Origin: Schlesneria paludicola DSM 18645
GTDB lineage: Bacteria; Planctomycetota; Planctomycetia; Planctomycetales; Planctomycetaceae
Assembly (NCBI GenBank): GCA_945876035.1
Contig: CAMCMU010000007.1
Span: forward strand, 60,293-124,292
Direction of reading: 5' to 3'
DNA: 64,000 nucleotides
A program made the translations under genes and the position numbers. This document shows positions 47,441 through 55,447 of this stretch, piece by piece. Every line of letters begins with the position of its first letter. The stretch's first letter is position 1. The notes beneath the pieces were generated by a model. It was not told the DNA's origin, ran no database searches, and saw nothing but the letters and a program-made list of their open reading frames with translations.

Positions 47441-47881
47441 GTGACTCAAAAAAAACAGATCGAACAATCGCCAACGCCAGCGAAGGGAACGCCGTCATCT
47501 CTGGGGGTTGCTTCCGATTCGTTAGCCTACGGTAGTCCTCTGGAATCGTCGAGTCCCGAGACTCCCGCGGAAACGGCGTCTCCTACCACTGAGACGGCAG
47601 ACATGAACGGCGAAAAAAACATCGAAATGCTCCAACAACTCCCGCCAGAAATAGGAACACTCCTCGTCATGTCGGGGATTGCCGGAATGTTGCTCCCGGG
47701 TCCGGTTGGATTCCCCTTGCTGATCGCCGGTGGTGTCACACTCTGGCCACGAACGTTTCAGCCGATGGAACGGTGGTTAAGTCGACGGTTTCCAGGAGCT
47801 CACCGTGAAGGTGTTATTCAGATTAAGGAATTTGTCGGCAATCTTCAAAACCGATTCCCTGATGGAGAACAGGTCGACTGA
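47441..47881 (+). CDS. PGPGW-like membrane protein in the ATPase cluster
   Basis: 146 aa from GTG 47441, chosen because GGAG lies 9 nt upstream; an ATG at 47414 is in frame but lacks a ribosome-binding site. Ser/Thr/Pro-rich N-terminus (1-55), then a membrane hairpin IGTLLVMSGIAGMLLPGPVG with FPLLIAGGVTLWP, then a basic amphipathic tail. The LPGPVGFPLLIAGG core has the design of the PGPGW family protein at 3868-4161. Function unknown. Confidence 0.7.
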   Translation: MTQKKQIEQSPTPAKGTPSSLGVASDSLAYGSPLESSSPETPAETASPTTETADMNGEKNIEMLQQLPPEIGTLLVMSGIAGMLLPGPVGFPLLIAGGVTLWPRTFQPMERWLSRRFPGAHREGVIQIKEFVGNLQNRFPDGEQVD

Positions 47882-48045
47882 CTCTCTGTGTTGAGCTCAA
47901 AAAATGGTCTCTTGAATGAGAAATCCAAGTGCGACTGCCGATAGGCGATGAGTTGTCGTGATCGCCGATCGACTCGAATGAAATTTTGTTCACATCCAGC
48001 GTGGCTGTGAACCGTACGATTTGATTACTAAAATAGGAGTCTTCC

Positions 48046-48159
48046 ATGTCACAAGCCATTCGTCCGATCGCGTTTTTTGCCGAGTCTGTCTTCGCCGGGT
48101 TTGCGTTCGCAATCGGTTGGTTCATGGCCATCGTTTTGCTGACGTGTGTTCTCGCCTAG
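48046..48159 (+). CDS. 37-aa single-pass membrane peptide
   Basis: ATG 48046 with a strong ribosome-binding site (AGGAG, 6 nt spacer). It encodes MSQAIRPIAFFAESVFAGFA then FAIGWFMAIVLLTCVLA, almost entirely hydrophobic. Too short for standard ORF cut-offs. It lies in line with the cluster genes, 164 bp after the PGPGW-like gene. Its stop codon lies within a 19-bp tandem duplication. Confidence 0.6.
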   Translation: MSQAIRPIAFFAESVFAGFAFAIGWFMAIVLLTCVLA

Positions 48160-48179
48160 AACGTGTGTTCTCGCCTAGA
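48142..48179 (+). repeat. 19-bp perfect tandem duplication over a stop codon
   Basis: ACGTGTGTTCTCGCCTAGA occurs at 48142-48160 and 48161-48179. The first copy contains the last codons and stop of the 37-aa peptide gene; the second copy repeats them downstream. Confidence 0.9.
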
Positions 48180-48296
48180 ATAGAATCTGTCTCATGAAAC
48201 AGACTCGGTGTTGAATAAAACGTCCTGAAAAAAAGAAGGACTTGTCTAATCGCCCTCGCCAATGCTCGGGCACTCTTTAACTTTTTGGAGTCCGTT

Positions 48297-48608
48297 ATGT
48301 CTGAAGTGATGGTTATTAACTTAAATCAGACCCCTGCCGCATCGTCATCGGGGTTCTTGGCGAAGACCAAAACGGCGATCGATGCGGGAATCGCCGATGC
48401 ACGCGCGGCGGTGGAAGACACCTGGCCCAAGATCACGGAAATGGTTGGCAAAGGCGTGTACAATTCGGCCTATGGGTTTGCCTTCGGATTGACCTTTCCC
48501 GTCGTCTTGCTCGCGAAATCCATTCCGCAGAACAACAGCATCGTCTGGGGCTTCGTCGATGGATCCCGCGCCGCTCGCAAATCCTGTGACCGCTCGTTCA
48601 AAAAATGA
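48297..48608 (+). CDS. Small membrane protein, second of two cluster paralogues
   Basis: 103 aa from ATG 48297, with TTTGGAG 6 nt upstream deciding the start. The N-terminal half is helical and polar (AKTKTAIDAGIADARAAVED). The core KGVYNSAYGFAFGLTFPVVL and KSIPQNNSIVWGFVDGS matches the 40512-40922 protein. Basic tail. The two paralogues bracket both ATPase-like genes. Function unknown. Confidence 0.75.
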   Translation: MSEVMVINLNQTPAASSSGFLAKTKTAIDAGIADARAAVEDTWPKITEMVGKGVYNSAYGFAFGLTFPVVLLAKSIPQNNSIVWGFVDGSRAARKSCDRSFKK

Positions 48609-48733
48609 CTGTGGTGAAACAACAGTGTGACGTGAGACGCATTAACGGTGTTGGGACGGGTATGACACGCTGTTCGGCTTCCTCCGACGGACGCATGTCC
48701 AATCAAGATCCTTTCGTCTGCTGAGACACAGGC

Positions 48734-49561
48734 ATGGAACGTTTACCAGATTCTCTCGAACTGACTCTGATTTTCGATCGATCGGCTGTTCGTCCGTCGC
48801 CTGAGCAGCTGATGCTTCTTGATCAGACGCTCAGCAGGGTCGAGGGAGTTGTGTCTGTTTGTACGCGCATGGTTTGGTGCGGAAGTCAGCAAATGATTGT
48901 TGTCTTCCTCGCTGATACCGGGACCAACGTGATGCTTCGAAAAATGGCTCACGCCCTGCGGACATGGAATCATCAACCGACGCCGAGTCCCTCGTCTGAT
49001 CCTCCTCAAACGGCGTCTGGGGCGGCCATCCTTCTCCTGCTCCCGAATTCGTCTGACTCGACGCCCATGAAGTCGAGCCTTGGCGAACGCTCGACGCCTC
49101 AACTTATTCCGGCAACAACGATTCGGCAGCGAATACGTGAGGTGTGTTACGGATTCTTGGCGGCCGGATCGCTGGGAGTGGCTTGGGTCGGTTTGCTCGT
49201 GCCAGGAATTCCCTCCGTTCCATTCGTTCTCTTGGCTGCCCATTTTGCGCTTCAGGCATCGCCACGATTCCGGCAACAATTACTCAAAAGCCGAATGTTT
49301 GGCCAGATGATCCAAGATTGGCAAGAACATCGTGCTATTCAGCGCCGTGTTAAAATTAAGGCCTATGTTTTGACAGTGGCGATCCTCGTCTTCAGCCTGC
49401 TGATCGCACCACCCATCGCGGCGTTCTACGTCTTGATGCTGTTCATGAGTGCGATGGGGTTGTTGCTGATTTCACGAATTCCAGTCTTGCCATCCACCGA
49501 GGCGAATGAGACGTCTCAGAATCTCGCTAATATTTCCCAAACCACTCCTGGGGCAGCCTGA
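48734..49561 (+). CDS. DUF454 (YbaN-like) membrane protein with N-terminal HMA-like domain
   Basis: 275 aa. The C-terminal part (~133-250) is a DUF454/YbaN domain: YGFLAAGSLGVAWVGLLVPG, then IPSVPFVLLAAHFALQASPR, SRMFGQMIQDWQEHRAI and two more hydrophobic helices. Residues ~5-80 form an added domain (LELTLIFDRSAVRPSPEQLM, VEGVVSVCTRMVWCGSQQMI) with a strand-helix-strand-strand-helix pattern like HMA-type ferredoxin folds but no CxxC. A Pro/Ser-rich linker separates the two. Last gene of the cluster. DUF454 proteins are inner-membrane proteins of unknown function. Confidence 0.8.
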   Translation: MERLPDSLELTLIFDRSAVRPSPEQLMLLDQTLSRVEGVVSVCTRMVWCGSQQMIVVFLADTGTNVMLRKMAHALRTWNHQPTPSPSSDPPQTASGAAILLLLPNSSDSTPMKSSLGERSTPQLIPATTIRQRIREVCYGFLAAGSLGVAWVGLLVPGIPSVPFVLLAAHFALQASPRFRQQLLKSRMFGQMIQDWQEHRAIQRRVKIKAYVLTVAILVFSLLIAPPIAAFYVLMLFMSAMGLLLISRIPVLPSTEANETSQNLANISQTTPGAA

Positions 49562-50243
49562 GAGTTATTCCTGATGTCTCATTTCGACTCGTCCAAAAAT
49601 GAATCCTATCTGAGCCTTCGAACCCCGTGATTCGGGCGATCCACGTTTCACGGCTTGGATGTGGTCGTGGGCAGGGTATGGATCAAAACACGGCTGATCT
49701 TTTCCCGCCACCGTTGGTCAGTCGGCGATTGGCTGGCATTGTCTTGATGGTTTCGCTGCGGCTGACCTGCGTTCTGTGGGATCACTGAGGCACGCCGTAA
49801 ACCGTATCCGGCCGCTCGAGGAATCGAACACCCCTCACGAACAGGCTGATTGAACACCTGCGATCCGTTGGCCACTGTCCGGTGACAGCCCACGTCTGAA
49901 ACTGACACGGCACCATGTTTGGGAATGAAGGCAGACTCAGATCCTGCCCTCGGGTTTAGGACACAATCGTCGAAGGCCTTTGCTGAAAGCCAATATCAGC
50001 CCTCGCCCACGTTTCACGAACCCAAAATACACGGGTGAGCTTTTCAGCGTCACTGCAGAGATCTACAGTAAGGGTCTCGATCGCATCATCCTTGGCGGAC
50101 AGGGTTGAGGGCCACTACTGATTCCGCTGACGCTGAAGACTGCACGTGGCGTACAGCACCATTCTGATCAAATGAGTCACGACACTCGTCCAGTGCCGCT
50201 CATTGATTTCCCGTTGTAAACCTACCTGTTTAAGTGAAAGACA
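49562..50243. other. Intergenic, nothing recognised
   Basis: About 0.68 kb between the ATPase cluster and the acyl-CoA genes. No supported gene, repeat or terminator. Confidence 0.45.
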
Positions 50244-50996
50244 ATGCTCACCATCGACCTCTGCGGCAAGACAGCACTCGTGACGGGCGGAAGCCAAGGT
50301 TTGGGCCGTTGCACGGTGACGAGACTCCACGCGGCGGGGGCCACCGTCGGCGTGAACTACTTTCCCGATCCGCAGGGCTTCAATCGGGCGCGTGCCGAGG
50401 AAACTGTCAGCGTTTTGGGAGAAAGGGCCTTCGTCGTGGGAGGTGACGTGCGCGACGTAGCCGATGTGGCCAAGATGTGTGACGACGTTGTTGCCCGAAC
50501 GAGCCGGCTCGACATCGTCGTCAACAACGCCGCCATTCTGCGCGATCGGACGATCAAGAAGATGTCCGATAGTGAATGGCAGGACGTGATCGACACGAAT
50601 TTGACGGGCGTGTTTCACGTCTGTCGAGCCGCAGCCGAACGGATGGCCGAGGGAGGCCGAATCGTTAATATGGCCTCAATCTCGGGTGTGGTGGGATTTT
50701 ACGGGCAGGTGAATTATTCGGCGGCCAAGGCGGGAGTCATCGCGATCACAAAGGTGCTGAGTAAGGAACTCGCCCGACGACGCATCACGGTCAATGCCGT
50801 CGCACCCGGAGTGGTTCTCACCGAAATGGGACAGACGATTCCGTTGGACATTCAAGAGGAGATGCTCAAACAGATTCCGCTCGGCCGATTCGGGGAGCCG
50901 GAAGAGATCTCCAACGTCGTCCTCTTCTTGTGCAGCGATCTGGCAAGCTACGTCACGGGACAGACGCTGCACTCGAACGGCGGCTGGCTGGGGTAA
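50244..50996 (+). CDS. SDR reductase, FabG / acetoacetyl-CoA reductase type
   Basis: 250 aa, the normal length. TGGSQGLG cofactor motif at about 15-22, NNAAIL after strand 4, catalytic Ser in MASISGVVGFYGQ, YSAAKAG supplying Tyr and Lys, and the C-terminal YVTGQTLHSNGGW. It fits 3-oxoacyl-ACP reductase (FabG) and acetoacetyl-CoA reductase (PhaB) equally in sequence. The following CoA-transferase and thiolase genes make an acetoacetyl-CoA or other 3-hydroxyacyl-CoA substrate more likely. The start is ATG 50244, with AAGTGA upstream and no strong ribosome-binding site. Confidence 0.88.
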   Translation: MLTIDLCGKTALVTGGSQGLGRCTVTRLHAAGATVGVNYFPDPQGFNRARAEETVSVLGERAFVVGGDVRDVADVAKMCDDVVARTSRLDIVVNNAAILRDRTIKKMSDSEWQDVIDTNLTGVFHVCRAAAERMAEGGRIVNMASISGVVGFYGQVNYSAAKAGVIAITKVLSKELARRRITVNAVAPGVVLTEMGQTIPLDIQEEMLKQIPLGRFGEPEEISNVVLFLCSDLASYVTGQTLHSNGGWLG

Positions 50997-51169
50997 GGCA
51001 GATTCGGCGAATGGCGTTTTAGACACAGACCGTGTCGTTTCCTGGAGTGGACCCGCGCTCGGATGTCGCATCAATCGCGTGTCTTAAGAATCCGAAAAAC
51101 ACAGGACGAGATCCCCCGCTACGAAATAAAAACAGGCCTCAGACATGCCTCGAAGAAGGAGTCGAACGC

Positions 51170-52759
51170 GTGAGTTCCCGGCACTTAAGAGCGCAACACT
51201 GTTCCGCTGACGAAGCGGTCTTGTTGATCGAAGACGGAATGACGGTTGTCAGTGGCGGCATCGTCGGAGCGGCACATCCGGAGGCATTGTCGGCGGCTGT
51301 CGAACGGCGTTTTGTGCAAGACGGACATCCGCGCCGACTGACGCTCGTCTATGCCGCAGGCCAAGGAGACGGGAAGACTCGCGGACTGAACCATTTCGGC
51401 CACGAGGGCTTGCTACAGCGAGTCATCGGCGGGCATTGGGGACTGCTCCCCAAGATCGGGCGGTTGGCGATGGAAAATAAGATTGAAGCGTACTGTTTCC
51501 CTCAGGGGGTCGTCTGTCAGTTGCTACGCGACATTGCGGCCGGCCGGCCAGGATGTCTCACACATGTGGGGCTTGGAACGTTCATCGACCCCGCGCAGCA
51601 GGGGGGGCGGCTGAACGAGGTCTCGCCCGATGACTTAATCGAACGGGTCGAATTGCTCGGCAGGACATGGCTGTTCTACAAGGCGTTCCCAATTCATATC
51701 GGCCTGATCCGTGCCACTGCGGCCGATCCGTTCGGCAATCTCGTGATGGACGAGGAAGCGGTACTCGGCGAAGTCCTACCGATCGCACAGGCGGTCCATA
51801 ACTGCGGTGGCAAGGTGATCGCTCAAGTCAAACGAGTACTGCAAGAACCGGCCTCTCCGAATCGAGTCCGCGTACCCGGAGTGCTCGTAGATCGCATCAT
51901 CGTCGCCCGAGAAGGCGAACACGACCTGACATTTGGCGAGGCCGACAATGCCTCCTATTACACACCACGCCTGCGGGACGGGCAGCACAGTTCGTCCGGC
52001 GTTTTTACGCCGACTCAGGACTCGATGCGTGCCAGCCATGCTCCGCTCCCCCGCGACGAACGGCACATCATCGCGGCTCGGGCCTGTGACGAACTGCAAC
52101 CCGGCGAAATCGCGAACCTCGGGATCGGCATGCCCGAGGGGATCGCACGAATCGCCGCTGCGAGAGGATTACTCGAAGCCGTCACGCTCACCGTGGAGAG
52201 CGGGCCGATTGGCGGCATGCCGGCGGGAGGCCTTAGTTTTGGAGCCGCTGTTCATCCGCAAGCGATCATCGATCAACCGGCTCAGTTCGATTTCTATGAT
52301 GGTGGTGGATTAGACTTTGCCGCCTTAGGTGCGGCGCAAGTGGACCGATTCGGCAACGTCAATGTCTCGCGGTTCGGATCGCGTTTGGCGGGAGTCGGAG
52401 GATTCGTGAATATCAGCCAGAACGCGAGGCGACTCGTGTTCTGCGGTACGTTGACTTCGGATGGACTCGAGGTCGAGGTTAACTCCGGCCGACTCCAGAT
52501 TCGCCGTGAAGGTCGTATCCGAAAATTCGTCGATCACGTCGAACAAGTGTCATTCAGTGGTGACGTTGCTCGGCAAAAGCGTCAGGATGTACTCTACGTC
52601 ACGGAACGAGCGGTCTTTCGGTTGACCGCCGATGGCTTGGAGTTAATCGAAGTCGCGCCGGGGATCGATGTGCAACGTGACATCCTGAATCAAATGGCGT
52701 TCGTGCCGCGCATGGGTGATCTCCGACCAATGTCTGCGGACCTGTTTTTGCACGAGTGA
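51170..52759 (+). CDS. Fused-subunit acyl-CoA:carboxylate CoA-transferase
   Basis: 529 aa from GTG 51170, preceded by AAGGAG, which decides the start over the longer frame from 51032. Both alpha and beta halves of a family I CoA-transferase are in one chain, as in YdiF / propionate CoA-transferases. Alpha half: GMTVVSGGIVGAAHPEAL, LTHVGLGTFIDP. Beta half: ANLGIGMPEGIARIAAA and TVESGPIGGMPAGG, where the Glu of ESG is the catalytic residue that forms the acyl-glutamyl-CoA intermediate. It moves CoA between acids such as acetate, propionate or acetoacetate. Thiolase follows 15 bp downstream. Confidence 0.9.
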   Translation: MSSRHLRAQHCSADEAVLLIEDGMTVVSGGIVGAAHPEALSAAVERRFVQDGHPRRLTLVYAAGQGDGKTRGLNHFGHEGLLQRVIGGHWGLLPKIGRLAMENKIEAYCFPQGVVCQLLRDIAAGRPGCLTHVGLGTFIDPAQQGGRLNEVSPDDLIERVELLGRTWLFYKAFPIHIGLIRATAADPFGNLVMDEEAVLGEVLPIAQAVHNCGGKVIAQVKRVLQEPASPNRVRVPGVLVDRIIVAREGEHDLTFGEADNASYYTPRLRDGQHSSSGVFTPTQDSMRASHAPLPRDERHIIAARACDELQPGEIANLGIGMPEGIARIAAARGLLEAVTLTVESGPIGGMPAGGLSFGAAVHPQAIIDQPAQFDFYDGGGLDFAALGAAQVDRFGNVNVSRFGSRLAGVGGFVNISQNARRLVFCGTLTSDGLEVEVNSGRLQIRREGRIRKFVDHVEQVSFSGDVARQKRQDVLYVTERAVFRLTADGLELIEVAPGIDVQRDILNQMAFVPRMGDLRPMSADLFLHE

Positions 52760-52774
52760 TTGTTGAGGTGTTTT

Positions 52775-53926
52775 GTGACAGACGTCTGCATCGTTGCCGC
52801 CCAGCGAACTCCCATCGGCCGATTTTTGGGATCGCTCAAGGATCATTCGGCGGTGGATCTGGCCTGTGTGGCCGGAGCTGCGGCGGTGTACGGACTTGAT
52901 CCCACACTGATTGATCAGGTGATCGTGGGCAACGTGATCGGAGCCGGGATGGGAATGAACGTCGCGCGGCAGGTGGGAGTCCGTCTCGGACTGCCGCTCT
53001 CGGTGCCGGCGTTTTCCGTCAACATGATGTGCGCCTCAGGCATGCAGGCCATTATTCTGGCCGCTCAAGCAATCCATGCCGGTGATGCCGATGCCGTTCT
53101 GTGCGGTGGAACCGAATCGATGTCGAACGCGCCGTACCTGCTGCCTCGTGCACGCAGTGGCCTCAAATTTGGCGACACGACACTCGTCGATTCCCTATTG
53201 TGTGATGGCCTTGTCGATGCGTTCGACCACCGGCACATGGCTCTTCTGACAGAGACACTGGCGACGCGGTACCGCATCTCTCGCCGAGAGCAAGACGAGT
53301 TCGCACTGCGGAGTCAGCAACGCTACCAAGCCGCTCGCACGGCCGAACGGTTCGCGGACGAACTGGTTCCGATCGGCGCACTGGATCGCGACGAACACCC
53401 TCGGGCCGAGACGACACTCGATCGGCTGGCCAAGCTCAACCCGGCATTCGATCCGAACGGAACGATCACGGCGGGGAACGCGAGCGGGATGAACGACGGA
53501 GCGGCGATGCTGGTCGTCGCAGATCGAGACTTCGCGACCATGCACGGGTGGCCCGTGCTGGCGACTCTCTGCAGTTCTGTCACCTGTGGATGCGATCCAC
53601 AACTGATGGGACTTGGCCCTGTCGATGCAATCCGCAAGCTGATGCATCGAGACGGGATCACACTGGAATCCTTCGACACGATCGAGATCAACGAAGCCTT
53701 CGCCGCGCAAACACTGGCGTGCGTGCGTGAACTGTCTCTGGACGAGGCCTGCCTGAACCCAGAAGGTGGCGCTATTGCCATCGGCCATCCGATTGGAGCG
53801 ACGGGAGCGAGACTGGTGGTTCACCTCGCTCACAAGCTCGCACGCGGAGAGTCGTCTTGCGCGATCGCCTCGCTGTGTGTCGGTGGAGGCCTCGGGGCGG
53901 CAGTGGTCCTGACGGCGGCGCAGTAG
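52775..53926 (+). CDS. Acetyl-CoA acetyltransferase (thiolase)
   Basis: 383 aa from GTG 52775, with GAGGTG about 8 nt upstream. Thiolase family: nucleophilic Cys86 in NMMCASGMQAI, EINEAFAAQ, the His motif GGAIAIGHPIGATGARLV and the second Cys in SLCVGGGLGAAVV. Catalyses condensation of two acetyl-CoA or cleavage of acetoacetyl-CoA. With the reductase and CoA-transferase upstream it forms a short-chain acyl-CoA module (acetoacetate/3-hydroxybutyrate-type). No polyhydroxyalkanoate synthase is present in the window. Confidence 0.92.
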   Translation: MTDVCIVAAQRTPIGRFLGSLKDHSAVDLACVAGAAAVYGLDPTLIDQVIVGNVIGAGMGMNVARQVGVRLGLPLSVPAFSVNMMCASGMQAIILAAQAIHAGDADAVLCGGTESMSNAPYLLPRARSGLKFGDTTLVDSLLCDGLVDAFDHRHMALLTETLATRYRISRREQDEFALRSQQRYQAARTAERFADELVPIGALDRDEHPRAETTLDRLAKLNPAFDPNGTITAGNASGMNDGAAMLVVADRDFATMHGWPVLATLCSSVTCGCDPQLMGLGPVDAIRKLMHRDGITLESFDTIEINEAFAAQTLACVRELSLDEACLNPEGGAIAIGHPIGATGARLVVHLAHKLARGESSCAIASLCVGGGLGAAVVLTAAQ

Positions 53927-54409
53927 TGCTGCAACGTAGGACCGAGGACTGACTCTGTATCACTCCGCACACCAGTAGCCGACAGCGGACTTCAGCGACC
54001 TGTTTCATTGTTTGTTCAGAGCAAATCTTCGTTGGCATCGTTTCGTATTTGTCGTGCACCGTGGCCGAATTTCCGTATGCTGTTCGAACGGGATTCAGTG
54101 CCGCGATTGCGACCAACGCGGGTCTTTGCCCATTGGGATTCGCAGAGGCTGATTTTTTCTTCGTGATCGGTGATCTGGAAACTCCTGTGGTGATGAACCT
54201 CGACCCCGTTGGGCGTCACGATCGGTCGTTAAGCTCTGACGTCGATTCAATGGCTGCCGCAGTCAACGCAGCGAAGACTCAACAGGATTCCTGACGCGGT
54301 GTTTCTCTCGCTTCAACTTGGTCGATCCGCTCGATAACATTTCCTCCTCAGAGGCACGGTTTAATCAAGACCATCGCCGTTCACAGCACCCCCCCGTGAG
54401 GATCGATAG
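53927..54409. other. Intergenic, nothing firm
   Basis: A plus-strand frame at 54049-54294 (81 codons, TTG start) was considered and not called. No structural signal noted. Confidence 0.4.
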
Positions 54410-54934
54410 ATGACAAGTTCAACAACAAGCATAGGCCTCGGTTCCATGATCGCGGCCGATCTTCGCATGTCCATCGGCTACGCGGAAAAACTTTGCCTCG
54501 ACATTCCCCCAGACACGTTCGGTCATATTCCAATCAAGAATGTGAACCATCCGCTTTTCAACATCGGGCATCTCGGCTTATATGCCGAGAACACTTTGGG
54601 GTTGATTGGCCGGGAGGACCTCGCCCTAAAGATCGATCCCGAACAGGTGGAGTTGTTCAAGAATGGAGCACCCTGTCTCGAGCAGGACGGATGCTATCCC
54701 TCCAAAGATCGTGTGCTGAAAAACTTTGTCGATCGTTACAAAATTGTGGCCGACGAGTTGCCCCGTGTTACGGATGAATTCTTTACCCGCCCGAATCCCA
54801 TGAGTGGACAACTGCCAGAAATGTTGCCAACCGTTGGAGCCGTTGTGATGTTCATGTGTGGAAGTCATTTGCAGATGCACCTTGGACAAATCAGTGTCTG
54901 GCGTCGAGTGATGGGAATGGGAAGCTGCATGTGA
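54410..54934 (+). CDS. DinB-fold protein
   Basis: 174 aa. Four-helix-bundle DinB/YfiT superfamily: NHPLFNIGHLGLYAENTLGL contains one conserved His, and the closing helix CGSHLQMHLGQISVWRRVMG contains two further His. Together they form the usual metal site. These proteins include thiol-dependent transferases; most members are uncharacterised. Isolated gene. Confidence 0.85.
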   Translation: MTSSTTSIGLGSMIAADLRMSIGYAEKLCLDIPPDTFGHIPIKNVNHPLFNIGHLGLYAENTLGLIGREDLALKIDPEQVELFKNGAPCLEQDGCYPSKDRVLKNFVDRYKIVADELPRVTDEFFTRPNPMSGQLPEMLPTVGAVVMFMCGSHLQMHLGQISVWRRVMGMGSCM

Positions 54935-55447
54935 TCCGGTGACGTGACGCGCATGGTTCTGCAAGATCCAAGTGGCCTGCGGCCAGTTTTCAACGGCCGA
55001 TACATGGAATCGGGCGGCGTGCGGTCAAGGTCCAGTTTTGACTGCGGACTCCCCGTAACCCGGAACACGACCCACGAAATCACGTGGGAGAGGGACGGGG
55101 ACACTCCGTCTGTGAAGGACCTTTTGCGTCGTCATTGTCTAGAACGCGAGTCGAGCGATTTTCGTTGTCTACGCGGTGATTCACCTCGAATTGCCTACCG
55201 GCCCAAGGCCGATCTCTGGTGCCGTTTAAGGGCGATACATAAACCGCTTCCGCAGTTCTACCATCCGTCTCATTCGGTCCAATACAATCATCCATCGGCA
55301 GCGTCTGGCCCGGCCTGAGGTGCTTTGATCCGACATTCAACGTCTTGAATACGCGCACAGGTCAGAAACCCGCAAAATGGCAAACGGGGACGGACAGGAA
55401 AATCGATAGGCGGAATCTCTTTCGGCAAGATTCCTTGGGGAGAATCG
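54935..55447. other. Intergenic, nothing recognised
   Basis: Convergent gap between the DinB-like gene and asnB. No supported gene or clear terminator. Confidence 0.45.

Noticed and set aside
54049..54294. 81-codon plus-strand frame with TTG start
   Set aside because: Some protein-like character (EADFFFVIGDLETPVVMNLD), but no ribosome-binding site, and overlapping frames on the other strand are equally long.
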